64,000 nt of DNA from Vandiemenella viatica (taxonomy: Eukaryota > Arthropoda > Insecta > Orthoptera > Morabidae): positions 7,014,924 through 7,078,923 of the forward strand of contig JARYHS010008074.1 in NCBI GenBank assembly GCA_031002005.1. Direction: 5' to 3'. Below, piece by piece: positions 54,469-64,000 of the stretch. A program made the translations under genes and the position numbers. The notes beneath the pieces are model-generated. The model was not told the origin of the DNA and ran no database searches. It saw only the letters and a list, made by a program, of their open reading frames with translations. Positions within the stretch are counted from its first letter, which is position 1. Each line of letters opens with the position of its first letter.

Positions 54469-56656
54469 CAGTAAAGTCCCGCTAATCCGAACGTCCGGTT
54501 AATCCGAACATGGCAAAGCATTACATAGTACTTAATATAAAAAATGGTAAAAGAATTAAAACACCCTGAAAATACAGTTCATACGCTATATAATTGTGTG
54601 GTTAACTACTGTACATGTACACAATTTTAATTTATACAGAAAAATTAGCTAGAAAAGATTAAATTTAAAAAGTGCGTAACACTGAAAGAAAAACTGTCAA
54701 AATTACGATAGTAGTTACAACGGTTAGAAACACACATTTCATCCCTACTTTTTAGAGCACAGAAACTCAGTAATTGGTTTTTGGCGTAATGAAGACAGTC
54801 TGTTATATTACGCAAAGTTGCGCCATCGTCTGATAAACATTAAATCAGCTGGTGTAGCAGTGGTCTGTTGCTCCATATAGCGTAGCGCGCGAGATCAAAG
54901 GCTTCTGCCGCGTCAGTGTGTGACACCAACTCTCCTTTGTCACATTCCGTCTCATTGTCACTTTCGTCGTAACATTCCACTTCTACCTGGTCTTGAGTCA
55001 CAGCAGCCACTAAATCAACGTCAGTAAGGTGCTCCAGTATTGAATCATCCGCTGCCATCCATTCATCTACGTCTGCTTCACAGGCTTCTTCACATCCAGG
55101 GATTGTCTGTACCATTTTTAGGAAACTATCTTCATTTTCAGCTGGTATGTCCTGAAATTCAAGAGATGTCCATAGTTTTCTCCAAGATTTTCTCACAGTG
55201 TTTTCTGAAATTTTCTGCCATGCCTCAGCAGCCCAATAAACAATATCCTTCAGATTTGTTTTTTTTTTTTTGTTTTTTTTTTTTTTTTCAACTAAAGGGA
55301 TGTTATCATCTTGGATCAGCATTCTTAAGAATTGTTTTCTGTAAATCAGTTTTAATGTTTGTAGTACGCCCTGGTCCATGGGCTGTAGAAGTGGTGTAGC
55401 ATTCGGCGGCAAAAACTTCGCCACGATTTCTCCATCATATAATTCCTCAGTGCTGGGGTGAGATGGTGCGTTATCAATCAAAAGTATAGCACGGGGAGGC
55501 AAATTATTTTCCTTGGAAAACCGCCGGACAGAGGGAAAAAACTGGTAGTGAAACCATTCTTTGAACAGCTTACCATCCATCCATGCTTTTTTCTGGTTGC
55601 GATAGTATACAGGTAGGGATTTCATGTTGCAGTTTTTGAAAGCTCTGGGGCTAACAGATTTGCCGATGATCGTTAAAGGGAGCTTGTGATTACCAGCAGC
55701 GTTGCTGCACACTAGTAAAGTCACACGATCTTTGCTCATTTTAAAGCCAGGAGCTTGGACTTCTGCTTTTGATGCCAGGCTTTTTGTTGGCAATGCCCTA
55801 AAATTAAGGCCTGTCTCGTCAGCATTATAAATTTGTTGGGGAGAATAATTTCCCTCTCTTATCAGTTTATTTAATTCATGCACGTATTCCTTCGCTGCAT
55901 CATGGTCAGAAGAAAGCTTCTCTCCAGTAATTGTTAGCTGACGAATCCCATGACGTTTTTTTAAATCTGTCCAACCAACCCGTACTCGCATTAAAAGACT
56001 CATCACCATTCATTAATTTGTTTAGGTAAACAGCCTTTTCCTGAACCATTGGTCCACTCAGAGGAGTTCCCCTTTCTCTTTCCTGTGTAAACCAATAGAA
56101 AAGATCTTCATCCACTTTATCGTACTCGGGCTGTTTCAGAGTCTGCCGAATCTCGAGTGTTTTTCCCGAAGACGTTGCGCAGCACTGTTCAAGCTTCACT
56201 CGGTTCTTCTTCCAATCACAAATGATTGCCTTACCAACACCTAGTTCCGTCGCCAGCTTAGATACATTCTCACCACTGTCCAATCGCTTCAAAGCATCCA
56301 GTTTTTCTCTGAGCGTTAACGTCGTATGTTTCCGTTTACTCATGGCGATAACACGCTAGTGTACACGAATTTTGTAAGTGTGTTAGCGATCGATTGCTAA
56401 GATTAACTCAGCAGTTCGCGAGCCGTCTGAGAGTGCACTGACCACGAACACTTCAAACATCTCAACAATAAAGGGAGGGAGTGAGAGTGAGCCATTGTTC
56501 ACCCAGTTGTTCCCAATTGTTACCATGCTGTACCTACTTACATGCTTGGTATACTTCATTGTAGAAATTAGTCACTGTAACTCCGGCTAATCCGAACAAA
56601 TCGGTAATCCGAACAAGGCCCAGTCCCAATTAGTTCGGATTAGCGAGACTCTACTG
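54469..56656 (-). mobile_element. Tigger (pogo-type) DNA transposon (copy B)
   Basis: 2188 bp, the same insertion as 31178-33362 with the same flanking TA and host repeat, so it was inserted before the copies separated. Confidence 0.93.
54840..56343 (-). pseudogene. Tigger transposase with one frameshift (copy B)
   Basis: Frame 1 (56343-55906) codes for both CENP-B-type DNA-binding domains without interruption, unlike copy A. Frame 2 (56009-54840) holds the catalytic domain with its three Asp residues, a lysine-rich tract and the acidic tail. They are joined in the region around 55950-55957, where an A7-C run puts them one base out of frame. The single defect is a homopolymer length change, so either a sequencing or assembly error, a true mutation, or slippage could be involved. 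Confidence 0.9.
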
Positions 56657-57084
56657 TACCTACAATAAAGCACTCATAAAACGTCGCACTCCGAAAACGT
56701 ATTTAGGGAATAGACTGTTAAGCAGCCCTATCCTAAAAATACCAGATTTTTTATGGTACTTGAAATATTAATTGTTTTTAGAAAGTTTGGATTACTAGCT
56801 TCTTCTCGCTTAGAGTCTTATGCAGGACGAGACGATATCCATTTTTTTTGTATTTCACTAATATTTCTTGATATGATGCCTTTGAGAATCAAATTTTTAA
56901 AATTCTTCCTTCGGATAACTTGCACCATCTTAACATACCACAGGTTGGAAACGCTGAAATGTATTATAACGTTAACTTATTTCTTTCTGTGTCATTACTG
57001 TTTTCGTTAACAATTAATCAACAATATAAAATAATGAAAATTTTGCCCACGTCTTGACTGCCACATCAAATAAATTAAGATTAT

Positions 57085-57385
57085 GGAGCCGTTCTAGCAA
57101 GCAGATACTCCAAGGACTTAAACGCAATTGATTTCAGCCAAGAACTTCCCGTGTTTAAAACAACAAGCTCAATTTTTTATTGGAATCGATGAAACAACTA
57201 GTCCATTCTAATTGTTGCAACACACGTGTAGAAATGACTTGCAGGAGGCCTTTCCTAATATTCGTATTGCTCTGAGAATATACTGCACGCTACCAACGAC
57301 GTCCGCAAGCCGCGAGCGGAGTTTCAGTATCAACAATGAGCCAGGAACGTCTTTCTAGCCTCGCGATCTTATCAGACAAATTTTG
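57085..57385 (+). pseudogene. hAT C-terminal domain remnant (copy B)
   Basis: Counterpart of 33785-34085; the diagnostic block starts at 57248. Confidence 0.7.
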
Positions 57386-57473
57386 ATGAAGTTTTAGACT
57401 CTTTCGCGGAAATGAAAGCTCGGCGAGTGAAGTTGTAGGAACATTTAGTGCAAATTTTGCTAGGGCCTAAGAC

Positions 57474-58417
57474 AGGGTTACCAGAATTTTTTCTGCACAT
57501 CCAGGGACGCTTCACAAATTTTTCACCCAAAATCCGGGGACGCTTTCGGCATAACGCGTTATACTTTTTCTTACTTTCCTTTACAGCCGTCTATGGACTA
57601 CGTCTACGCAACTTCATTTCCTCTTCTGACTTTCCTTCCTCCGTCGCCAGCACTCTTTCATTCTCTCGCTCACTCTTGCTTTTTCTTTCTCTGAAAATTC
57701 TCTCCTTTTCCTGGTTGGTTTTTCTACAGTCACATCCTTTACCTCCGCAATTTTTCCTCTGAATATTTCCCTGTCTTGTATATCTTCCATGCTGATCCCA
57801 CATCTTTTCAGATCGTGATGGACCTCCTTCACCCATGGAACTTGAGTCTTCCTGTGCTCGTGAAAGTTGAGTATTTTCTTTGCCATTCTTTCTGATTCTA
57901 TTCTCTTGATATGTCCATAGAAAGCTAATCTCCTTTTCTTAATTGTGTTTTTACCTTTTCAAACTTGTCATATAATTGGTTCGATCCCAAACGGAAATTA
58001 AATTTTCTTCCTGTCACTTTTTTTGGTCCCAAGATTTTCCTTAGAAACTTTGTATTTTTATAAGTTATATGATTAAAGGTTGGATTAACTTAAAAGCCAC
58101 ATATTGTTTATATTTTTCATTTTAAATGAGGATCACAGACAGCCATGTTGCACACAGCAAGGAGACTTGATCTTCCAAAGCTGTTGTGTCCAATACGCAG
58201 TATCCTTGTAATTTTCTTTTATTCCTAGGCACGTACAAGGAAAGAAGGGCGCTTCATATCTCTTGCTTTAAACGATTGCATTTGCAAATCAGGGCTTTTA
58301 AAGAACTCTCGCTTGATTAAAAAAAATTCTGAGGACAACAGTAAAAATCCGGGGACATTGCGGGGACGAAATCTGTCCGGGGACAGAGAACTAAACACGG
58401 GGACGTCTGGTAACCCT
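57474..58417. mobile_element. Element with agggttaccaga inverted ends (copy B)
   Basis: Counterpart of 34174-35118, same ends and same internal LINE fragment. Confidence 0.55.
57591..58140 (-). pseudogene. LINE C-terminal fragment (copy B)
   Basis: Counterpart of 34291-34840. One T fewer than copy A near 57720 changes the frame, so that here the tail continues S-E-R-M-K-E-C-W-R-R-R-K-E, the expected end of such LINE proteins; copy A goes out of frame before this point. Confidence 0.6.
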
Positions 58418-61412
58418 AAAGGACTACAATTGTGAGTACAGTCTGGATCGTTCGTTATGTATTCTGATGGTGTTTATTATATATAATGCAAGCAATAAAA
58501 GAACTCATTTCCTATTATGTCTTTTTTATCACGTTAGTTTAATAGTACCCAACTGAGTGTGGTTTTTTCTTTAGGGGGAGGGGGGGGGGGCAGCGGTAAA
58601 ATCCTAGATCCCCCACTGTGGTTACGTTGAAATACAACCTGGACCCGGAGGGAAACAGAAACATTTTGTTACTGCGCAAGGCATGAGGAATTACATTGAA
58701 TTTTATTTTACAACAATTCTATTTAGTTAAGCAATTGGTAAGAAATTAATTATCAGAACACTGAAAGAAAAGTACGTATTTCGTTTAAATTGGCATATTA
58801 ATTATCAGATTTTTTTTTACTGAATCATTACATGGTTTAAATGAAAGAAGTTCCAAAATCCAAATTGATCTATGTGGCCTAAACCACAATTAAATATTAC
58901 GTGGCATAGCGTAAGTTGTTAAGATTTACTTTTCGCATCCTTCGTTTTCACTGGGGTCATTATTTCAGCCGATGTAAGCCGTGTCTGCGTTAAAACATCG
59001 ATCTTCATCACAGGTAATAAGAAAGAAATGCGTGAGAATCTGTGAAGATTTGGGATCAAGTTTATATGGCGATGCATGATGACACTGACATGATACAGGG
59101 AATGTATTAATTCGCAGGGAATGTATTAATTCGCGCGTGATGGAAGCTTTGCTTTTCTAGCGGCAATTTTAGCAGAGTTGGGGATAGGTTGAAATGCGTC
59201 CTAGACCAAGTCGACAACTGAAGCTTTTACAATGAGCTTTATTTTATAACAATTCTATTTAGTTAAGCAACTGCAGAACAATAAATTACCATAACACTCC
59301 GTTAAACCCGTCATTTTTGTCGCGCTTTGGGGCTAGTTAAAATATATTGAATAAGTTAAACAATACACTTTTTGTTCATTTTATTGTTCCATTATGATCT
59401 CGTTTGTATGATTATCATTATTATTATTTTAGGTAAGATAACGAAGTGACATATTCTTGGTGACACCCTCCCCACCCCACCCGGGCCTGCTAACGACAGT
59501 GGTATACGAAGAAATGACGTGCACTATGGCCAGCATGCCTGAAAGATTAAGTAACAAGAATGGTTCGTCCACCTGTTGATCAGCATTCGGCGTGCGGCGC
59601 CCATTGTGTATTTCGGACGTCAACCAACATTGTGTAAGCGGCCTTCACGTGGCGAGCCGCCTGTACTAACGTCCGAATTAACCGCCAAGTCGTTCCATTT
59701 ATCAAACTCGGTAGTTAATAAAAGTAGCAGACACAACAAACTGCGATTAAACTTATTTTTTGTTTGTTTAGAAAATCACATACAATGATTGTGTTCATTT
59801 GTGTTAATCTGCCAAATTACTTATCCCATGTGCAAGTAAGTGCCAAACTTAGTTCCAATAAGATCTCAGAAAACCAATTATCGTAAAAATAGGCCAAGTC
59901 TCGTGCTTTTGTTACGAGACCTTCCTGTGAGCCAAGTCTAGGCTTTACAGTGTGCTCGTATTAACTTCACTACGTGAAACAGAATGGTTTCCCTTGATGT
60001 TACACATCGTCTATTTAGAATAAAAAATATTCTGGTGACTTGGTCATTATGCATGCTATGTTTTATTTAACCTATATAAATACGTTAAATGTGTTGCTTT
60101 ATAAAACTTACAAATACATAAAAGCCAAAATTTCTCTCGCATTTTTTTTTAATTTAAAGTATATATTATGAGTTCATTTTCAGTAAAAATCGTGACAATG
60201 GGTGTGCGCCGTAGCCGAACAATGCAGATTGCCGCTGGTTTAACTACCACCACAAGTAAATAACGAGTAACTTACAAGATAAGCATAGGAACAAAGTAAA
60301 ATTTAAGATATTAGTTAAACTTGATGATCTCCATGCATTAAAGAATTCTCGGGAATATAGCATCGTCCGTAGTATAGCAATTAACCCAAAATAGTATTGC
60401 AATATATATATATATTTTTAATGTCAACATAAGTACAATTTACAGATATAATACATTAAAAATCTTGTTTAGTATTTTTTCTTTGGCATATTTCTCATTT
60501 GAGTTAATTTTTTCCAGTAAATTGCTGTCATTGTTTAAAAACTCGTGAAATTTTTCACAAGACTTTGTTAAATTATATTTCACACATTATATGGCCTTCA
60601 AAGTCTGAGCTCTTAATTGTCACTTTTTTTTTTATGTCCACACTTTATTTACCGTAGAAAAACACGTTCAGTCGCAGCATTATTTCCTGGTAAGGACAGC
60701 GCGTATTCTACAGTTTTAAATAATGATACTTTATTAAAAAGATCGTTTTCGGAAATGTTACTATAAGGTACGAAAAATTTTGAGTAATATGATCGAATGA
60801 TTTTTGTACATAATTCCAATTTAGTTTTGAATTTGCCGTAATGTGAGTCGTAAGTTCACTTTCAAGGCCGACGCTAGACCTTTTGACGCTTCTCTAAAAT
60901 ACAGTACAAATAATAAGAGTATGATCTGCTAAATTTATGTATTTATGAAATAAATTAATTACCTAAATTATCTGAACAGCTGATTTGTTGACAGCTCTTG
61001 TTTAACTGGTATTAGGACGCAGCACGATGTGTATCGTCTCAGAGACTGTCACAAAATGCTTCCTCTGTTGTCTCTGCCAGTGTCGAAAAATGCCATTGTT
61101 CATTACCAACAGTGCGACCATTGATAAGCAGTTTTTGATAATTACTTCTCGATAATCAGTTCTCAACAATTATTTGTTTTCATTAAAGTTTAACATTATA
61201 AAATTGACAAAAATAATATAAAACTCATATCCTGACGAAATAGCCACATGGCCGCCGAAAGCCGTATATTCCCTTCCCGTTCTCCCGCCGATCCCTAGCT
61301 TGTCATGCATACTTTAAAAAAATCGGGACTTTATTAATACGCCGCGGGACGCGGGACAAATTGTTAAAAACCGGAACTGGTCACCTTGAATTAGGCCTAT
61401 GTGCTAGAATTT

Positions 61413-61805
61413 TTCATGTTTGGGATTGTAATTAATAAATACGGGGGAAAACTCCAATATCAGTCTTTTCTTATGATTTATGGATGAAACCGTACATGTG
61501 TACCAAATTACTTGTTTCCAGAAATACTGGAACTAAAGTGGAATTTTGATGTCGGAGTGTCGTGGTCAAAATAAAATTTTGATTTTCTGTAACTTCCAAA
61601 GTAAGGAAAGGAAAGAAGTAAAATTTAACACAATAATCAAACTTAATAAGCTCACTCTCCAAAAAGGTAGAAAGCGATTTCACGCTAGGGGTAGGTAAGG
61701 GGTAGATGTACGGAAGCTTACGAGTATCAGTTATGTGTGTACCAAATTTCAGGTTTCTACGACTACGGGAAGTACCTTAGAGTTTTCATCAACATCAGTC
61801 AGTGA
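61413..61805 (+). mobile_element. RTE-like retroposon remnant (copy B)
   Basis: Counterpart of 38098-38490. Confidence 0.45.
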
Positions 61806-62364
61806 GTGATTTTCTCGAAGTGACTCGGGCCATTTTTGAACCTCAATTTCTTTCATTGTAAACAGTGGAATACCAACAGTTCTGCGCTTCATAGGGTCGA
61901 ACAATAACATCTAGAACACATAAGCTGGAATGTTTTCACTGATACCATATGAAAGGAACAGAATAATTATTGGATTTTAGTAGGAAACAGAAATTATAAT
62001 ATTTAATGCTGAGAATCTAATATAGTTTATTGTTAAGCATTAATTAAAATAAAGTTAATAATGGCACGATTTAATAAAATTACTAATTACCACTTAGATT
62101 ACAGAAATTAAAACATCTAACCTACGGTAACGTAACAGTTTCGCACAGCAAGTCATCCGAAAAGAATCAGTGGACTGTTGGCTCACGTGGAGAAAGTATT
62201 TCTACCATGTGGCGCGCTGGCTGGTTACCGAACTTCTATTAACAGCGTGTGAATTAAAAATATACTAAGTGTACCACGTAGCCATCGAACCACTCAATGT
62301 AATCAATAGTGGAACCTAATTTCATATTGTCAATAATAATTGTATAATCCAAGAATGAATCTAC

Positions 62365-63254
62365 ATGGAGCATTTCCGCGACATCTATTCCATCATCTCA
62401 CAAACTCCATATGTTCCACAGGGAAGCGTGATAGGGCCTCTGTTGTTTCTCATATACGTTAATGATTTGTGCGACATAAGAGGGATGAAAAGATTATTTG
62501 CCGATGATGTTATTATTTATCACGAAATCACAACCCAGCACGACTGCGCTTTGTTACAACACGATATTATGAAAATAATTGCGTGGTGTAAAGATTGGCA
62601 GTTAGAGTTAAACGCTAAAAAGTGCCAAGTCATGCGTGTAAGTAAAAAGGAAACACCATTTAGCTTTGAATATACTATTAATGGCACTGTCCTTAGAACG
62701 GTAGATTCCGCTGTATACCTTAATACCGTAATAATTTGTCGTTGAATGAGCATATCGAGAATGTAATTGGGAAAGCAAATCTGCTTCGATTTCTAGGTCG
62801 TAATTTAAAACAATGCACTCCGGAAGTTAAATCGATTGCACACAAGTCACTAGTGCGGCCTTACTTAGAATATTGTTGCTCTGTATGGGGTCCCCATCAA
62901 AAGAGATTAATGGAGGCATTAGAGATGCTCCAAAGAAGAGCCGCCCGATTCGTGACACGTATATATAGTTGTAGGGAAAGCGTAAGTGCGATGTTGAAGG
63001 AGTTAGGTTGGGAAGACCTGGAGCACCGAAGGCGTTGCTCTCGACAGAAGCAAATTGATAAATTCTCGACTGACGTATTTCGGAATGACAGTAAACAAAT
63101 ATTTCTACCAGCAACATTCATATCTCGGAATGATCGCGAAAATAAGATAAGAGAAATCAGGGCCAGAACCGTACTCATTTTTTTTCACGAGCGATTAGGG
63201 AGTGGAATAGAAAGGATTTACCTGGCGAGTAAACTTAAAATCCGACAGGACTAG
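62365..63254 (+). pseudogene. LINE family C, palm-to-C-terminus (copy B)
   Basis: Same fragment as 39050-39938, with the F-A-D-D box near 62496-62507 and the frameshift before 62736. Here the thumb and C-terminal part is open for 172 codons (62736-63254), ending K-L-K-I-R-Q-D. It contains a I-R-E-I-R-A-R-T motif, because the base deleted in copy A near 39739 is present. Confidence 0.85.
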
Positions 63255-63270
63255 CTTTCGATAAAGTACT

Positions 63271-63426
63271 CCGGCCATCCTGATCTGGGTTTACCATGGT
63301 TTCCCCAGATCGCTCCATGCGAATGCTGGGATGGTTCCTCACAATAGCCCATGGGCGCCTCCTGCCATATCCCGTATATCCCTTCCAAACCATTACCTTC
63401 CCGGATAGGTGCAATGCACCCTCCAC
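63271..63426 (+). repeat. LINE C 3' UTR segment shared with the SINE body (copy B)
   Basis: Counterpart of 39955-40110. Confidence 0.75.
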
Positions 63427-63568
63427 CAAACACTTTTAGTGAATCGCGGAGTAATACAGTAGTAATAGAAGATGCGCGTTGGAATTGTCTGTTCAGTTTA
63501 ACAGCCGGATGATTCATTGAGCAGTTCTTGTAATCAGCCGGATGAAGTTTCTCGATATTTCTTCCCGT

Positions 63569-63645
63569 GCAATATTACACGTGGATGAATGCAATATTAC
63601 ACGTGGACGAATGCAGTATTACACGTGGACGAATGCAGTATTTTA
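63569..63645 (+). repeat. 22-bp tandem repeat (copy B)
   Basis: Same 3.5 units as 40251-40327, without length change. Confidence 0.9.
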
Positions 63646-63693
63646 CGCTTTAACCCTGCTTATATATAGACTGTAGTACGCGCTTTTACCCAG

Positions 63694-63788
63694 CTGTCCC
63701 TTGTGCAAAGCATGCTGAACTGGCCAAGAAAGATGAAGCTGTGTGGGACAAATTATCTCAACACACCAGAAGAAAGATGTACGATGAG
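63694..63788 (+). other. Candidate exon (copy B)
   Basis: Identical in structure to 40376-40470, including the acceptor and donor. The A-run after the donor is about twice as long as in copy A. Confidence 0.3.
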
Positions 63789-63822
63789 GTAGGAAAAAAA
63801 AAAAAAAAAAAAAAAAAAACCA

Positions 63823-64000
63823 AACTCCAAGATAACCCCCAAATCTGACAGTTGGTCAATTGTCTGTCGACGGTCAGAGAGCAAAAGCTCTCGAATTTTT
63901 CCATTTACGTCGATTGGCGCAGTTGATGGACGTCTAGAAAGAGGTTAATCATCAATCAACATGTTGCTTTTTTTAAACTGAGAGAACCACTCGTTCAATT
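63823..64000 (-). pseudogene. Mariner-type transposase N-terminal fragment (copy B, cut by window end)
   Basis: Counterpart of 40490-40795; only its downstream part lies inside the window. Confidence 0.55.

Larger units (their letters stand above)
49078..64000 (+). repeat. Large direct duplication, copy B (open at window end)
   Basis: Matches 26865-40667 throughout. Differences noted: a 3-bp deletion near 49206; the 1104-bp insertion at 49734 with its 8-bp duplication; a minisatellite 31 bp shorter; T5 instead of T6 in the Tigger gene near 56160; a duplicated 19-bp segment near 59098-59116; one extra A in LINE C near 63052; and a longer poly-A at about 63793-63819. Copy B starts in the middle of the 3.3-kb hAT element, whose left half is missing here. 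Confidence 0.97.

Overview
This is eukaryotic, almost certainly insect, intergenic DNA. I recognise no complete host gene. Nearly everything that can be read is a transposable element, its remnant, or satellite DNA. A Tc1 element of a type widespread in arthropods, a tRNA-headed SINE whose body resembles one I know from orthopteran genomes, CR1/L2-type LINE debris, RTE-like retroposons, a Polinton fragment and several hAT elements suggest a large, repeat-rich polyneopteran genome such as that of an orthopteran. The organism call is inference. Two runs of exactly 1000 N (20138-21137 and 47061-48060) are scaffold gaps.

Layout. 1-4.2 kb: a decayed LINE (family A) split by RTE-like retroposon sequence. 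4.3-8.5 kb: a SINE remnant, the 3' end of a second LINE (family B) and unassigned AT-rich DNA. 8.5-10.1 kb: a complete but internally deleted hAT element with 8-bp target duplications and a SINE nested in its right end. 10.5-17.8 kb: two more family A LINE pieces on the minus strand, a retroposon whose body has become a 184/368-bp satellite, and a structurally complete 1419-bp Tc1 element with an open 340-residue transposase. 17.8-23.8 kb: a GC-rich 52-bp minisatellite with an inverted single-copy relative on its left. 24.7-28.6 kb: a nest of DNA elements, including a 3.3-kb hAT, a PIF/Harbinger element and several inverted repeats.

26.9-40.7 kb is repeated in direct orientation at 49.1-64.0 kb, where it runs off the window. 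The two copies are nearly identical over the parts I compared. Each carries Harbinger, Tigger, hAT, LINE and minisatellite debris. The second copy also has a 1104-bp hAT-like element that the first lacks, so the first preserves the empty site. Between the copies lie a candidate mariner fragment, a MITE, one arm of a long inverted repeat, a dead Polinton/Maverick fragment (packaging ATPase, minor capsid protein, protease) and the second assembly gap.

The order of insertion can partly be read: the SINE is younger than its hAT host; the Tc1 element is younger than the retroposon it splits; Harbinger is younger than the 3.3-kb hAT; and the 1104-bp element either arrived after the two copies separated or is a polymorphic insertion if the copies are alleles. 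The only protein-coding unit that looks functional is the Tc1 transposase.
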